Assembly (NCBI GenBank): GCA_018340805.1
Contig: JACMZG010001863.1
Coordinates: 50,423,438-50,487,437 of the forward strand
Direction of reading: 5' to 3'
DNA length: 64,000 nt
DNA from: Microvelia longipes
Lineage: Eukaryota > Arthropoda > Insecta > Hemiptera > Veliidae
Below the pieces are notes generated by a model that was not told the origin of the DNA, did no database searches, and worked only from the letters and a program-made list of their open reading frames with translations. The position numbers and the translations under genes are program-made. The stretch's first letter is position 1; the number at the start of each line of letters is the position of its first letter. This document shows, one piece after another, positions 25,640 through 38,380 of the stretch.

Positions 25640-25925
25640 GTTATTAAATTAATGAAGACTAATTTTCCTTTAATCGTTTAATTAATGTACACTAATTTTA
25701 CATTAGACGTTAAATTAACAAAGACTAGTTTTTCATTGGTCGTTTAATTAATGTAGACTAATTTTACATTAGACGTTAAATTAATGCAGACTAATTCTAC
25801 ATTAGACGTTATATTAATGCAGACTAATTCTACATTAGACGTTATATTAATGTAGACTAATTCTACATTAGACGTTAATTACTACATTAGACGTTATATT
25901 AATGTAGACTAATTTTCCATTGCTA
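25640..25925. repeat. 33-bp minisatellite, about eight units
   Basis: The word AGACTAATT or a variant starts at 25656, 25689, 25722, 25755, 25788, 25821 and 25854, exactly 33 bp apart, and again at 25906 after a unit containing a 19-bp partial duplication. The unit is built of TTAATGTAGACTAATT plus CTACATTAGACGTTA. TCTACAT and ATGTAGA within it are inverted, so each unit can form a short stem. Copies in the middle are nearly identical and those on the left edge are more diverged. Confidence 0.95.
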
Positions 25926-28290
25926 CAAGTAATTGTCCGGGTTGTTGCGAATAATTCATGAACTAAACATAAAAAGACTTTGTTTTCGCTATTATTTACT
26001 ATTTTTTTTATTAATGACTAATTTATTTAAACAAAGTATAGACTATGTTATTTTTTATATTCAACTCATCAATCAATTTACTTATTTAAATCTTTCTTTG
26101 GTCTTAAATGCAATATAGTCGACCCATTCAATTTTCTTAAAAAAATCTCTGAGAAGAAGTAAGTGACATATTACTTGGCAAAAATATTAATACGGAATAT
26201 TTTGTAAAAAATTCTTAATGCGGTATCCAGTTGATCTCATTGATTAATTTCTTTAAAACCTTTTTGATTGCTTTTTTAACAATTTCTAGAGACACAACTT
26301 CAATTAAAGCTCACTAGAATTTATATAATATTGACCAAATTTGATAGTGTATATTTGCTCCGACAAACATACGTTATTTGACAAAGTAATATTAAGTGAT
26401 CGTTTTTCTTCCTTGCTAAATAACATATTTGATTCTTTTGTCCAAATTGTGTTTTGACAAACGAATAATCACAACGAACTTACGTTACGAACTTACGCTT
26501 GTCGGTGATATACATCTTTTAAAAATAAAATTGTTAAAAGAAGCAAGACAAAGGTAATCCAAAAGGCTTTTCAATATTCAATCAATGAGGGCCACTGGTT
26601 ACAGTATTAAGTATATTACCGAATACGTCTCAATACTTAATTTCAGACTATTCTTCTAAACTTACTTTGATAACAGTAATTTTTTGCCAAATAAACCTAT
26701 AAAACAGTGACAGATTGTACTTATTGTTTATTATGATTTAAGAAAAGGATGTTATTTTACTTTATTATTTGAAGAATCCATCATAAAAACCAAAGTGATG
26801 TATTATTTCTCAAGTAGTTACACTTTCTTCACTCTCATTGTGAAATAAAGTAGTGTTGTCTGTTGTTTTTACTGGGAAAATTCTTTTTTCGTTATTTCTG
26901 CTCCTCTTAACTCGACATATTGAAATACACTTGGGAATTTCCTCTATCCTTGCTGAGTCTTATAAGTTCTTTTTTAGATTCTTCACATGTTGAAGAGTAT
27001 GTTTTTCTGTTTTTCAAAGCCGAGTTGATGTCTGAGGAATTAAACGCTCGTTACTCAAGGGAGAAAGGGTCTTGCAGTGTTACGTACTTCTTTTTCCCTT
27101 TTATCCATTATTAGACCATTAGGTAAAGGGCTTTCGCTTACCTACAAGACCTTCCATTAGTAGAAAGGAATCACAGGCGTTTAGACTTCAACTTCTTCAT
27201 GATTCTTTTACACTACAACTCTCACAGCCAACACTTTTTTATTCTGTTCGAATTTGAAACGTTTTTAACTGCGATTACTTTTTTTGTAGTTATTATATGT
27301 TACTATTCATTCTTGTTGTGACTACTCCACTGATGCGTTTAATTTCTTCATTCTACACAATGAAACCCATTTTTTTCGGTCCCCAAAACATTACATTAAT
27401 TCTTTTTGTGCTTCCCCTTAGCGTTTAAAGAACCATCAAGAGCCCATTTCTTCACTACTTACCGGATTAATATGGTAATGGTTTTTTTTTTATTAAATAT
27501 TCCCTGTATAATTTTAAGAAACATTTATACGTTTTTTAAACGTTTCATATTGTTTATTGTTAATGGATTGGGTTGCTGGTGCATCTGTTGTAAAGAATTA
27601 ATATGATGAGTCAGTTTATGTAGTCTTCGTTTAGTTTTACTGACCCAAATAATTTAATGTATGTTCTTACAATCTTTTAACATAGAATGCGTATAAGAAA
27701 AGCAAAGTTTATGTTCTGTGACAATTAAAAGAAAGCCAAAACCAATTAGCCTTAAAACCAAATAATTAAAAAAAAATATTAATTTCAAATAATATAATAT
27801 TTATAGAATGTCGGAAGGTATACGAGAGAGTCAGACAGAAAGTAGGGTGAACTCGGTGCTGGTCTCTACCGGCAGTTCTAAAACTAATATCCTTTACTAT
27901 AATAAAGTAGAAGAAACTTTTCTATGTTACTATTATGAAATTATCTCTTTATTTATTGCCGTTTTAACGGCTCTACTATTTACTTGAAAATGATCACCAT
28001 TATATAAAGAAAATATTTAAATAAACCAGTAAAATGTCGGGAGTTTAAAAATAACCGACAGGAGCACTTTCTTGTAGTTGGCATTGTGAAACTACCAAAT
28101 TAAATACTAGAGCTCCTGGTGCCTGTTTTTGGAACTATTATTTTCTTCTCCGAAATAATAAATTGTCAGGACCATCTTTTTTTGTGTTTTCATTTATTAT
28201 ATTATTTGGGTTTATTGCTTATAGGTTTTAATTTTCTTTAAAATGTTTCATTAGAGTGTACTGATGATGCCTGGTATGTAGAAATAGTAA
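25926..28290. other. AT-rich stretch, mostly unrecognised
   Basis: No gene supported. At about 27.73 kb, AATTAAAAGAAAGCCAAAACCAATTAGCC-like sequence (split here: AATTAAAAGAAAGCC, then AAAACCAATTAGCC) is a partial third copy of an arm of the inverted repeat at 28.3-28.6 kb. At about 28.03-28.13 kb a weak hairpin pairs CGACAGGAGC with GCTCCTGGTGCCTG. Confidence 0.35.
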
Positions 28291-28619
28291 ACAAGGGCAG
28301 CAATTTATTAAAGATGGCAGTCCATTTCTAAAAAATACATTATTCAAAGTAGAACATTCGCCATAATGATACCAGCCAGAATCAGTACATTCTATTGTAA
28401 AAATTAAAAGAAAACCAAAACTAATTATCCATAAACCAAAATAAAAATAATATATTAATATTATTTGTTGTTTCTTTAGGTTTATGGCTAATTGGTTTTT
28501 TTTTAATTGTTACAGTAGATTGTACAGGTGATGGCTGGTATCACCATAGCGATAGCTCTACTTAGAACAATTTTTTTATTGAAAGTGGACGGCTGCCTTC
28601 TATAAAACATTGGCCCTGT
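28291..28619. mobile_element. Imperfect inverted-repeat element with ~145-bp arms
   Basis: The left arm 28291-28437 pairs with the right arm 28479-28619 around a 41-bp AT-rich centre. Matching words include GCCATAATGATACCAGCCA against TGGCTGGTATCACCATAGC, AAAACTAATTATCCATAAACC against GGTTTATGGCTAATTGGTTTT (read without the last base), and ACAAGGGCAG against CTGTATAAAT-side CCCTGT. Complementarity is about 75 percent with indels. It is probably an old foldback/MITE-like insertion. No coding frame. Confidence 0.6.
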
Positions 28620-30150
28620 ATAAATTATATTCATTTCCTGCTCTGTTAAGTGTATTTTCTATACTTGTATGAAAATTAACATTTGGATAGTCTACTTTTT
28701 TATTTTGAATCGTAAATTCTTCTTGATTTTTTTCGTAGAACATATTTCAATAAATAATCAAATTTTTTGCGTTTTTGCAATGTTTAACCTAAAATAAGTA
28801 TAAGGTTGTTTTTGTTTTCTTCTTTAGAATGTAGGATTGAGGAACGAAAGTTTGAAGAATATGAAATGAGACAAATATTATACAATTCTTCATTGAATCG
28901 TTTTTTTTTGTGTTTCCATGTCTCTCAGACAAGTGTTGGGTGGATTTGAAGGGTGGAGTTTTACACTTATTTTTCTAGTCTTAGGGAAAAGGTTGAAAAG
29001 AAGGAGAAAACCGACAGTTTTTAGAGTTTTCGCTGTAGAAGCCTTCATAGTGCTACTGCCGGAAAGGTGTTAATCTTTCATTGTAAAAAGCAAAGGGAAA
29101 GCTTCTCTTACCTTTCAGAAAGGGGTCTTCTACAAGAGTCCTGACAGTTTTCCAGCCTTTTACATCAACCATACTAGGTTTTTTCGGATGCTGAATCTCT
29201 TACTCTTTTATGGAAAGAGGGAGTTAAAAGTAATTCGAAAACTCATACATTTCGTTTTCTAAACATCTAGGTGTTTCACATATAGAGAGAAAAGTTACAC
29301 CTAATTCCTTTCGAGGAGTTGAGTTCTCGCTTTCATGTTTCTCCAGTTGACAACCTTCTCTTCATTCGTCTTTTTATTTCGTTTCTAGCCACCTTTAAAT
29401 TCAATTCTATTTCATAATATTTAAAGGAATTTCAGCTTTTCATTCTCTCTAAATTTATCATTTTTTTGTATGAAAGTCAGATTTATTTAAAAACACGTGA
29501 AAAGAATCTTTAAAGAAATACATTTTTGCCTTGATTTCAAATGAATTTCAAAACTGGATTCCCTTTAATCAAAAAGTTAGTTTTTTTAATTTTATTTATC
29601 TATTCTGTTTACATTTTAACTCTTCTTTATATTATGCATATTTAGCGTAATTGCAATTAAGAATAATATACTTTATAACGTAGGCAATTAGCTCATAATA
29701 GCAAATAGGCTCATAACGTAAACAAAACATGTTTTATATTTTCTAGAATAATTTATCGTTTCAAATTTTAATTTTTAGGGTTTTACTTGGTAAATTTTTA
29801 TTTTGAAGTTTGTCGCTGAAAACCTAAGATAAGAGGTTAGAAAGTAGTAAGAGTCGTTTATCTCGGCAGCATGTCAAGGTAGGCTCAACTTGTTTTCTCT
29901 TCTATTTCTTCTCTTCCCATGGGATAGTTACTCTTGAAGACAGAAAGGACTTACTCTGGGGAGAATTCTCAACAAGGTTCCCTCGCGGCTTAACCTATCC
30001 CTGCGGCCCATGCTCAACTCTCGTATCATTGCTGAAAAAATCTTTTTCTTTTTTAAACTTGCTTTTAGAAGAAAGGCCATTTGAAAAGCTACGTCTTGCT
30101 TTTGTTTATAAGATCTCTTAACCTCAAGAAACAACAGCGAAAGACTTTGG
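28620..30150. other. AT-rich with two G+C-richer islands
   Basis: Islands at about 28.93-29.35 and 29.87-30.13 kb are pyrimidine-rich and less AT-biased. The second contains a 68-codon open frame on the minus strand (29928-30134; Lys/Arg-rich). I recognise no protein or RNA. Confidence 0.35.
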
Positions 30151-30330
30151 TTTTATTTTTTCTCACCTGCTAGCGTAGGTATGTTAGAAAAGTATTGGGT
30201 TCGTCCTTTTAATCTGAAACCGAAATTTTATCAGAATTATGCGTTTTAGGTGTTTTAAGAGGTTTTAGGTGGTTTATAACTTCCCGTCCAAGAGGATGTG
30301 TGTCTCGCATAACTCCTTATATGAGGTTTT
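30151..30330 (+). mobile_element. Copy 1 of a dispersed repeat family (TCTCACCTGCTAGCGTAGG end)
   Basis: TTTTTTCTCACCTGCTAGCG, then TAGGTATGTTAGAAAAGTATT, aligns with 58.36 kb (CTCGCCTACTATCGTAGG) and with the terminal inverted repeats of the element at 38.4-39.8 kb. Shared later words are ATNCGTTTTAGGNGTTTT and GTGTGTCTCGCATAACTCC. CTAGCG/CGTAGG forms a small palindrome near the end. A related downstream block, TGAAAAATTGAAAAATAAAT, appears at about 30.90 kb, so the copy may be split or extend further. Confidence 0.6.
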
Positions 30331-33300
30331 GTTGAAAAGTTAAAATTTTGCCTAGTTGTGCTGCCTGGTAAATAAAGATGTTTTGATCTAGATGTTTGAT
30401 CTAGATGTTTTAAGATGAGGTATTGTCCGCACCAAGCGACCAACAATCAGCGATACCGTGGTTTTAAGGAAAAGTTTCCAAGTGCCTATCTCCTCGTTTA
30501 TTACTAAACTAATTGATGATCCAATTATAAAATATTGAACATATAATGCTCCAATACGAGCTTCGATGTCTAGTAGTGTTGAATGTAAGTAAACTATTGC
30601 TGCCTTTGATCTTGTATATAAGGACGATTTATAAATTTCACTATATGTTCTATTTCACTATATTTCACTATAGAGTTGAAACTTCGACTAACAAAAATCA
30701 GTATACTTGGAAAATATTTTTTTATGATGTGATTAACCCGTAATAATGACTTAGAAATAATTTCGAAAAACGCGGAATAATGATGCGATCGGATCGAGAG
30801 TTGGTATTCATGTGGCCATGTATAAAACTAAAAAGTTTAATCTTATTATCAGCATTAGTTCAATTTTTATCAAATGGCTTTTGCATGTTTTTTTAAATGG
30901 TGAAAAATTGAAAAATAAATCAATTAAGCTGATGGTACAAGTATATACCTACGTAATAAGTACACAAAGTTTCGTTTCAATACGACAAGTATATCTATGA
31001 TTTTAGTTTGATCATAAAAGTTAAGCAGGATTCAGGGTGGTCAGAGCTGTATTAGTAATAAATGTATTAGTAATATTAGTAATTTATGTGCTAAAGCTAA
31101 AACAAGAAACAAAAAATAATGTTTCTTGTTTACTTTGTTTTTGCAATAGCTAATTAACGTTACTCTACATGATAATAGCTTAAAAAATGAAATTTTAATA
31201 TTTTTCTCTTTTTATACTGAAATATGAAAGTAAAATCAGTCATAAAATCATGTCATTTTCTGATCAAGAATTTAGTATACCTTTGGCAATATTATAACTG
31301 AATTTAAATGTACTTTTTTAAGGTCAAGTAGGTATAGTGGGGTATAAAACCGTATTATAAAAGGAGCCTTTATAATAGCTGCTCTATAAAGTGAAATTAC
31401 GGTCGTTACATTTTCCGTAAAGTTTTTAGTCCAACGGCTCGTGATTCACCTTTATAAGGTTAAACTTGAATCATCTAGCAAGATGGTTTTATGAACATCC
31501 TTCACTTAGTTTATTAAAAAATTAAGAGCTCAATTAAATTGTTTTTAATGTTTTCCAAAGTAATGATAGCTAGTCTTTGATTATTTTAGGTTATAGCTAG
31601 TCCTTTCTAGTTGAGGTTTGGCTATTTTTTTCCATTTTTTGTTTCTAAAAATCATTTGAATAAATCCTTGACTTAGTAGATCCTTAAAAGTTTCCTGAAT
31701 TAAACATATATAGTGTTTGGTTGAATTTTTAGCGTGTAAGGAATACAGAGAGATGATACAAGATGATTACATGAGTTTTGAAGTAACCTTGTTTGGCTAA
31801 AGTTGTTTGATGTTAAGTTCTTCGAGCGGAATCTTTTATACCAGCTACATCTATTTTTCATGAGACTAAAAACGTAGAAAAAGCGAAAAGCAAGAAAATA
31901 AAGTCTAGAGAAAAGTTAGTGTTGGGAAAAACTTACGGCCTATTTACTTGGCCTTGTCTGAAATAGTAGTAAGTAAGGTAAAGGGGTGCGCCCCCGGGGA
32001 ACCATAGGCCAAGGAGCCCCTTAAGGATAGTCCGGACTTTTCCCAGTTTAAGAGCACATAGGCAATTTTCCTCTCGTTTAATCCCGGTGGTAAGTACATC
32101 TCCCTTAAACATGTTGTATTAACAAGGGCTCGATTCCTTTTCATGTGGAGGAGGTGAGGGGAAAGCTAAGCCATTGTCACAGAGATATACCGGCAGATGG
32201 TTTACTCCAGATGTCCGTATTTTCTATCATATACTCTAATTATCAACAGTATTTCCCCCTCGTGGTCACCGCATCCTGACATAATGATGCCAAATTCCAT
32301 ATAAATGGTAACAAGGTTTTCCCCCTGTTTTTAACTTCAACCCAATAGAATCGATACGCAGCAGAAGTAAATAGTTTAAATAATATCCTCTCTTTATCCT
32401 TATTCTATTCCTAATAGTATCTGTAAATATGTTACTACCCTAATACGTATCAACAATCAAATATGATATAGGGTCACAAATCAATTGAATAGGCAAATTC
32501 TATCAGATAAACACATGTTTTTTCTCTTCTAACTTCGTATTCTCAATTTATATTTATTCTCAACTTCCAGATCATAAAATATTGGCTAACTAACTGGTTC
32601 TTAATCTAAATTTGAAAAATGGGATGGAGCTCTTATATTTTGTTATTCTTGATTTTGAAATATCAGATATATTATGACCTAAGAAGAGAGGTAGGGGTAT
32701 TTTCAATACATTAAAACAATGTGACCCTGTATTTGAATTTTTAATAAAATTATATTTTTAGTTCACTTACAATTTAATATAATATATTGAATAAAATATA
32801 AGTATATTTGTTAAAATAGTTGAAAATAAAATGAAGATATTTTCATAGTATTTTATAGTATATTAACTTTTTTAAAAGTAAATAATGATAAAAGCAAAAA
32901 TAAAAAAAATCCTTCAAATAACCCACACTTGGTGCAATGTTTCTCATCTTTCTACTTCTTAAGATTTTCCTTTAGCCAAGTTAGAGCAAATGTTTCATTT
33001 TATTTTGAAATATCATAATCTTAATGAAATGTTTTGTCTTTAAGACTGTGAGTTTGAAATGCTTTTGTTGACGAATTATTATTTGTTTTTTTGGCTACGG
33101 GTTTCAGTAAAAAATACTTACTTTAAAATAACTTTTAGAAAGAAAAAAAATGCTGTATAATTTTCCACCATTAAGTAAAAACGTAAGAGAATACTTTATC
33201 CTCCTTAAAAAAACTAGAAATTTTGACTAAAAAGAAGAAAAGCGAGCATTTTCCTTGAAGAAAAAAGAACATTTTGGGAGATGGAGTCTTTTTTAGGCCT

Positions 33301-33867
33301 CATTCCTTTTTCAAAAATATTCATTTGTTTCTTTTACACTGTAATAGATATTCCCTTAAACAAAAAAAAATTGAAGAGTTTTTCTTCAAGTTTTACTAGG
33401 TTCTTTTTCAATCTTTTTGTTGAATTTTTTACATTTAGAGTAGTTGATATTTATAAATATCCAAACTTTTTTGAAAAATTGTAATACATTTTAAAAAGTG
33501 ATACTAAACTTAAAATGACAATTGCTTGATTTGCTTGTTATTTCAGTTTTTTTTTATAAATCTTCTCAATGTTTTTAGTTTCCTCAATTATCACTTTTAT
33601 ACTGCTAGGTCTTGTGTAAAGCTGAATAATAACACATTTTAAAATATAACTGAAAATATTTTTGGTTTCAAAAATTTATATTTATTTATTTCTTATTTGG
33701 ACAGGTTTTGTCTCATAACTTAAATAAGTATTGTTTAAATCACTAGTATATTTCCGACTTCTTTTGTTAAAGCATTTATTAACATAAAGTCTAAAATATT
33801 ATTAAACATTATACTGGTTTATTTGGTGTTACGGCAGATAAGTGTGTAAAAACATGTTATAAAATAA
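30331..33867. other. AT-rich, no supported gene
   Basis: A G+C-richer island at 31.93-32.22 kb has a 66-codon open frame on the minus strand (31944-32144), with protein-like composition but no motif I recognise. Small direct repeats GATCTAGATGTTT (two copies, about 30.39 kb) and TTTCACTATA (about 30.65 kb) are present. Nothing else is supported. Confidence 0.35.
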
Positions 33868-33940
33868 ATAAAATGTCCGTTTTATGGCCTTTCGGCTTAT
33901 CAGAATATTCACCCTGCGAGAACCATCTCAAGTGAATTAC
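33868..33940 (-). mobile_element. SINE-like 3' core fragment, copy 1 (decayed)
   Basis: Read on the minus strand, GGTTCTCGCAGGGTGAATAT, then TCTGATAAGCCGAAAGGCC, then ATAAAACGGACATTTTATTT, is a diverged copy of the core at 54.08-54.17 kb and at 42.19/43.90 kb. It keeps the GCCGAAAGGC hairpin and the T/A-rich tail but has lost much of the outer pairing. No Pol III promoter is recognisable upstream. Confidence 0.65.
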
Positions 33941-34520
33941 CCTCTCCTTTTTTTAATTTCATTTCAAAATTTATTTATTTACTTGTTAGACACGTGACGT
34001 AATAAACATTCAAAATTTTATTATTTTCAAACTTTTTCATTTTTTTTTTCAATTTCAAGAACTGACAAATGGAGAAGTATTGAAACGTCATACCAACAAC
34101 GATTTCCTCTTGTTTGAACAAAATTAAGCCAACAGAAATAAAAACATTTGCCACAAAAAATATTTTAATGTGTTTTAATGCCATACCATTATATTTTCTG
34201 CATATTATATATATTTACTGTATTTTATTATAAAAATTTGTTTTGTTTTGTGTTTTAGGTATGGACGACTTAATTCTGATTACAATCTTAAGTCTCGTTA
34301 GAATAATGTTTAATATTTTAATTCAAAGGTTAGTGTTAATTTAAGATACTTATTTTTGTATGAAACCCTATTTAGTGAATTTTTAAAGAAAATTATTCTA
34401 ATGAGATCGTCGGGTAGAAGACAAGATGTATTGATTTTTTTTGTTAGAATATACACTGCTGATCGTGTTATTTAAGGACCATTTGGCTCTTTTAATTATT
34501 TTTTCTTATGCAGTTCTTAT
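33941..34520. other. AT-rich stretch, nothing recognised
   Basis: It contains a 69-codon open frame (33975-34184, minus) with no recognisable motif, and unassigned sequence leading to the LINE-like tail that follows. Confidence 0.3.
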
Positions 34521-34583
34521 TCTTTTACTTTGTAAATGGACATTAGTCCGTAAATTTTATAAATAAATGAATAAATAAGAATC
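34521..34583 (+). mobile_element. Probable non-LTR retrotransposon 3' tail
   Basis: ACTTTGTAAATGGACATTAG, then TCCGTAAATTTTATAAATAAATGAATAAATAA, has the form of many animal LINE 3' ends. A short stem (GGACATTAGTCC) is followed by AATAAA and an (AAAT)n-type tail. No RT coding is visible upstream, so the element is severely 5'-truncated or decayed. Confidence 0.5.
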
Positions 34584-37500
34584 GTGAGTAATCTGAGTAA
34601 TTAAGAGAGAAACATTTTTATTTACATTAGAAACATAAACATGAGTAATGCTGTCCTTATAATAAGCAACATCAAATGATTATTTTTGAATATTCTTGAA
34701 TATTGTAATGTGACTTTTAGGCTAAAGCGTTAAAAGAAAACAGGTTGCGTTTGTAAGAATCTTGGTAATAGACTAATTTTTAATTCTATTTTCGGCGCCC
34801 TAGAAATGTCCTGCCCCTATTAAATTTAATTTTACCGCCAAATCGCCGAATGCACGACTTCTTATTATGTTGTCTTTGAGTTTATTAGGCCAGTAGACAT
34901 AGTTTACTGTCATCAATTTTCACTCATCTTCGTTTGTCACTTTAGATAAAACAATGAAATTAAAAAAAAAACGAAAGGCACCAGATTAAATCGAAATTGA
35001 AATACCCAATTGCTTTGGAAATTAGTTTTTCTGTGTCCTTCCATATAGCGTTGGCAGATCTTGTTAATGTTTGTTAACTAATGTCACTCAAACTATTTCA
35101 TATTTTTAATACCTGTAATTCCTTTCACTTTCATTTTCTTTTTATTTATTCTCTTCTTTTTTATAGTTCTAATGGTACTAAGTTCCAAAAAGACCACTTT
35201 ATTTAATGCGTTGGAATTCAGAACGATAAAAGAAAAGTAAAAACAGATAATCATCTAGATAAGGAACCCTCGGATCTATAATAAAATCTAAAAGGGCCTA
35301 TTTATACTTTCTAGATTCAGACAAGTTGTTAAGTTCCATTTCGTTTCAAAATGACATGATGCATTTTTTCCTTTGTTGTAGATTAGGTTTCTTACCCCTA
35401 GTTTTAGTTGTAGTATTCAATAGTTTTATATCTCGATTTGGTTTTATGTTAAGAATAAAGTTTTGTCTGATTCGTTTTATTATTTTTGTCTCTGCACTTT
35501 TCTCCCCTTCTTATAGTCTGATTGAATTAAAGATGTAGAAGATATGGCTCGCGTGCATACCTGCTATATTCGTGGCTGTAAATTCAAGAGCTTTACCCAC
35601 TTGAGAAAATCCTTTGATTCGTGTAAGCACACTTCTTTGTCGCCCTTTTTTTACCTTTGCCTTGTATTTTGTAGCCTTTTCTCTTTTCTGCCTTTAAAGG
35701 GGGTTTCAATGTTTTACACACATTTTTCAAAGTTTTAAAAGAACCTAAAAAACAGAAAAACTCCTACTTTTAATTAAAGAATTTAATATTTTTTTTATAC
35801 AAAAATGAGTTCAAAAAGGAAAAAGAAACGACTTTCGAAATATTAAGTATAAACACAAACCCCCTTCATTATTTTAAAAACTGTTATAACGATGTAATTA
35901 CAAATTAAGGAAATTAATAAATCATTACGAACATTTTCCTTTGATCTTAAAACAATAGAACTAAAATTCTTTATTAATAAAATTTAGCTTCTAGAAAAAA
36001 AACTTTCTTTTAAATTCTTTTCTGTTTTAAAGTTTAGAAGGTTGAAAGTTTGGAAGTAAATATTTGCACGAGATGTTTCAAACTGCAGTTTTATTTTCTA
36101 CTATCAAGCATTTTTTATCATCACGTAACAATTTTGTGTTACATTATGTAAACTTTTCTCTGTTAGGAAATGGAGACTTTACATAAGTTTTTTATACTGA
36201 AAAAAGTGTGTATTTGCTTGTTAACTAGACTATGTGTGTAGAGCTTTTAAAATATACTATCTAACTGTACGTGGAAATGTTTGGCTGTGTAAACAATTCT
36301 TTATTTGTATAAAATCTGCTACGTAAAGTATTATTAAATAAATAAAGGTTCATGGTTAAAGCAATGTTATCGATTGATAAAGTTTTGTATTGTCAATTTT
36401 ATTTATGGGAATTCACACTTTCCTCTAATGACTCATTCTATTCTAATGAACCTTTTGTATATAGAGTTTTGAGTGCTAGACCCAAGAGGTTTAAATACCT
36501 TTGAATTATGTCCTCTGAGAAAAATTAGCTTGATTTCCGAATTTGATTTTTGATCATTTCTTTAATATTAATGATTTGCAATTTCGAAATAATGCGCTAC
36601 AGTAAGTAAGTGTAAATATGTAAAAATATTAGTATAAGTGTTAATTAGAAGTTTTATTCAATGAATGAGGTTTAACAAATTGATGAATAATATAAGTAAA
36701 TTAATAAATTTGTTATTTAAACTTGGATTATTACACATTGCGTATATAATATATGTAATCTATATTATCCATATACAAAACTCTGCCATTGAACGAATAC
36801 ATGTGTTATCGGACCTAAGAGCCACGTAATAAAATCAAAACTTTATTTTAAGTATTAAAAGATTATACTTATGATATAATAAGGCACAATAGTATAATAG
36901 ACTAATTATAAAATAATTTAACCAACCCTTAAGTAATTTTATTGCATAAAGATATTAAAATCTAAACGGTAAAAAGGCATTCTTTGGTTTTTATTAGTAG
37001 TAATATATGTAGCAAACTTAATTTCTCGGAGTAGATAATATGTGTTTTCTTAAATTTATATTTATTTATATTTACATATTTTAAGCGTTTTGTAGAGAAT
37101 AAAGATTAGCTATCAATGAGATCGTAAGAATTATTTATTAAGTTCTGTAAAAGGTTTCAGTTTTAATATAAAAGTAGATTTCGGTTTGGAAAAATGGAAA
37201 TGGTCCAGTTCCGTTAGGAGAGTTACAGTCTTAATGACTTGGAGGGGAGTTAGGAGGGATAGAGGCAAAAAGAAATGTTTATGGATGAAGGGGCAAAGGC
37301 TACTAATGGTAATGAGTTTCAACCCTTGAGAACTTTCTTAGTGTGTGGCAAAACACCCTCAAATAAAGGAGTCATTTCCCTAAACTCTTAGATTTTAGTC
37401 AAAATCCTAGGTTCCTAAAACAATTTAGTTAGTTACTTCTCTAGAAGCATTCCTTACCAAGAAACTAATGAGAATTGAATACCTTTACTTAATTAAACTT

Positions 37501-38380
37501 TCTTGGTGACATTAACATCCTCTATCCATTATTATTATTATGATTAATTAATAATTAATTATTAAACGAAATAAAATTATAAATGAGTGTCAAAATCAAG
37601 CTAGTTTGATGAGATGTTAAATGAAATCAAATGGAGAAAAATGTATTTTGTTCTGTATGTAGATTGTTTATTTTAGTCTAGACTTGATAGAATTTACCTA
37701 TATTTTAGGAATTTTATATAAAATATTCTGAGTCATTGTGCCACCCTATTTTTAAACCATGCACAGTATGATTAAATTGCGTGCATTCTCGTAGTAAATA
37801 ACTAATGTCACTTTGTCTTATATTTTATTATTATTATTAGATTTTGTGGATGGAATAAAACCCGTGCACTGGGACTTAAAGCCTTTTGTACAAATACCCT
37901 TGTGTTATCTCTTTACAGGAGATATTTTCCTTTGATTAGTTCTAGGATTTTTGTCATTAAGTCCTCATTAGGGGTTTTAACTCTATTTAAGGTAGTTTTC
38001 CCAAATAACATAAATCTCTTATATGCAAGGGCTTCACATTCAAAAATGATGTGTTTTGCTAATTAAAGTATAGCCCACAAAGTCTGTAGACAGGCTCTTC
38101 TAAGTACTTGCCTTTGTTGTTCATGTGTTAGCGTAGGTGAGAGTGACCAGTTATCATATAAGCCACTAGACTTAGATTCTTCTTGTTTAATTGTAGAAGA
38201 CATTCTGTCAGCTTGGCTTGACCTTGTCTAGAGCATCTGCTATCACAGTTCCGTTGTTAAATAGCTAATTTGGTAAGGTTCTGTAAACTTACCCATTACT
38301 TTATAAGACCCTAAAGCTTAGATGGCATCTTGACTTTCGGTTTAGATGTGCAGTGATGTTTGCTAGAGGTTGTAAACGAT
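34584..38380. other. AT-rich stretch, no supported gene
   Basis: Short open frames at 35326-35538 and 35544-35738 (plus) and 37131-37322 (minus) encode hydrophobic or low-complexity peptides. The 35544 frame has a Cys/His-containing start (CYIRGC, then FTHL and CKH), but its spacing does not fit a C2H2 finger. Nothing else is recognised. Confidence 0.35.

Noticed and set aside
31944..32144. Coding exon on the minus strand
   Set aside because: Protein-like composition only. No recognisable domain and no clear splice pair, so it is kept only as part of the island observation.
35544..35738. Zinc-finger protein fragment
   Set aside because: Cys and His residues are present, but their spacing does not match C2H2 or other finger classes I know.
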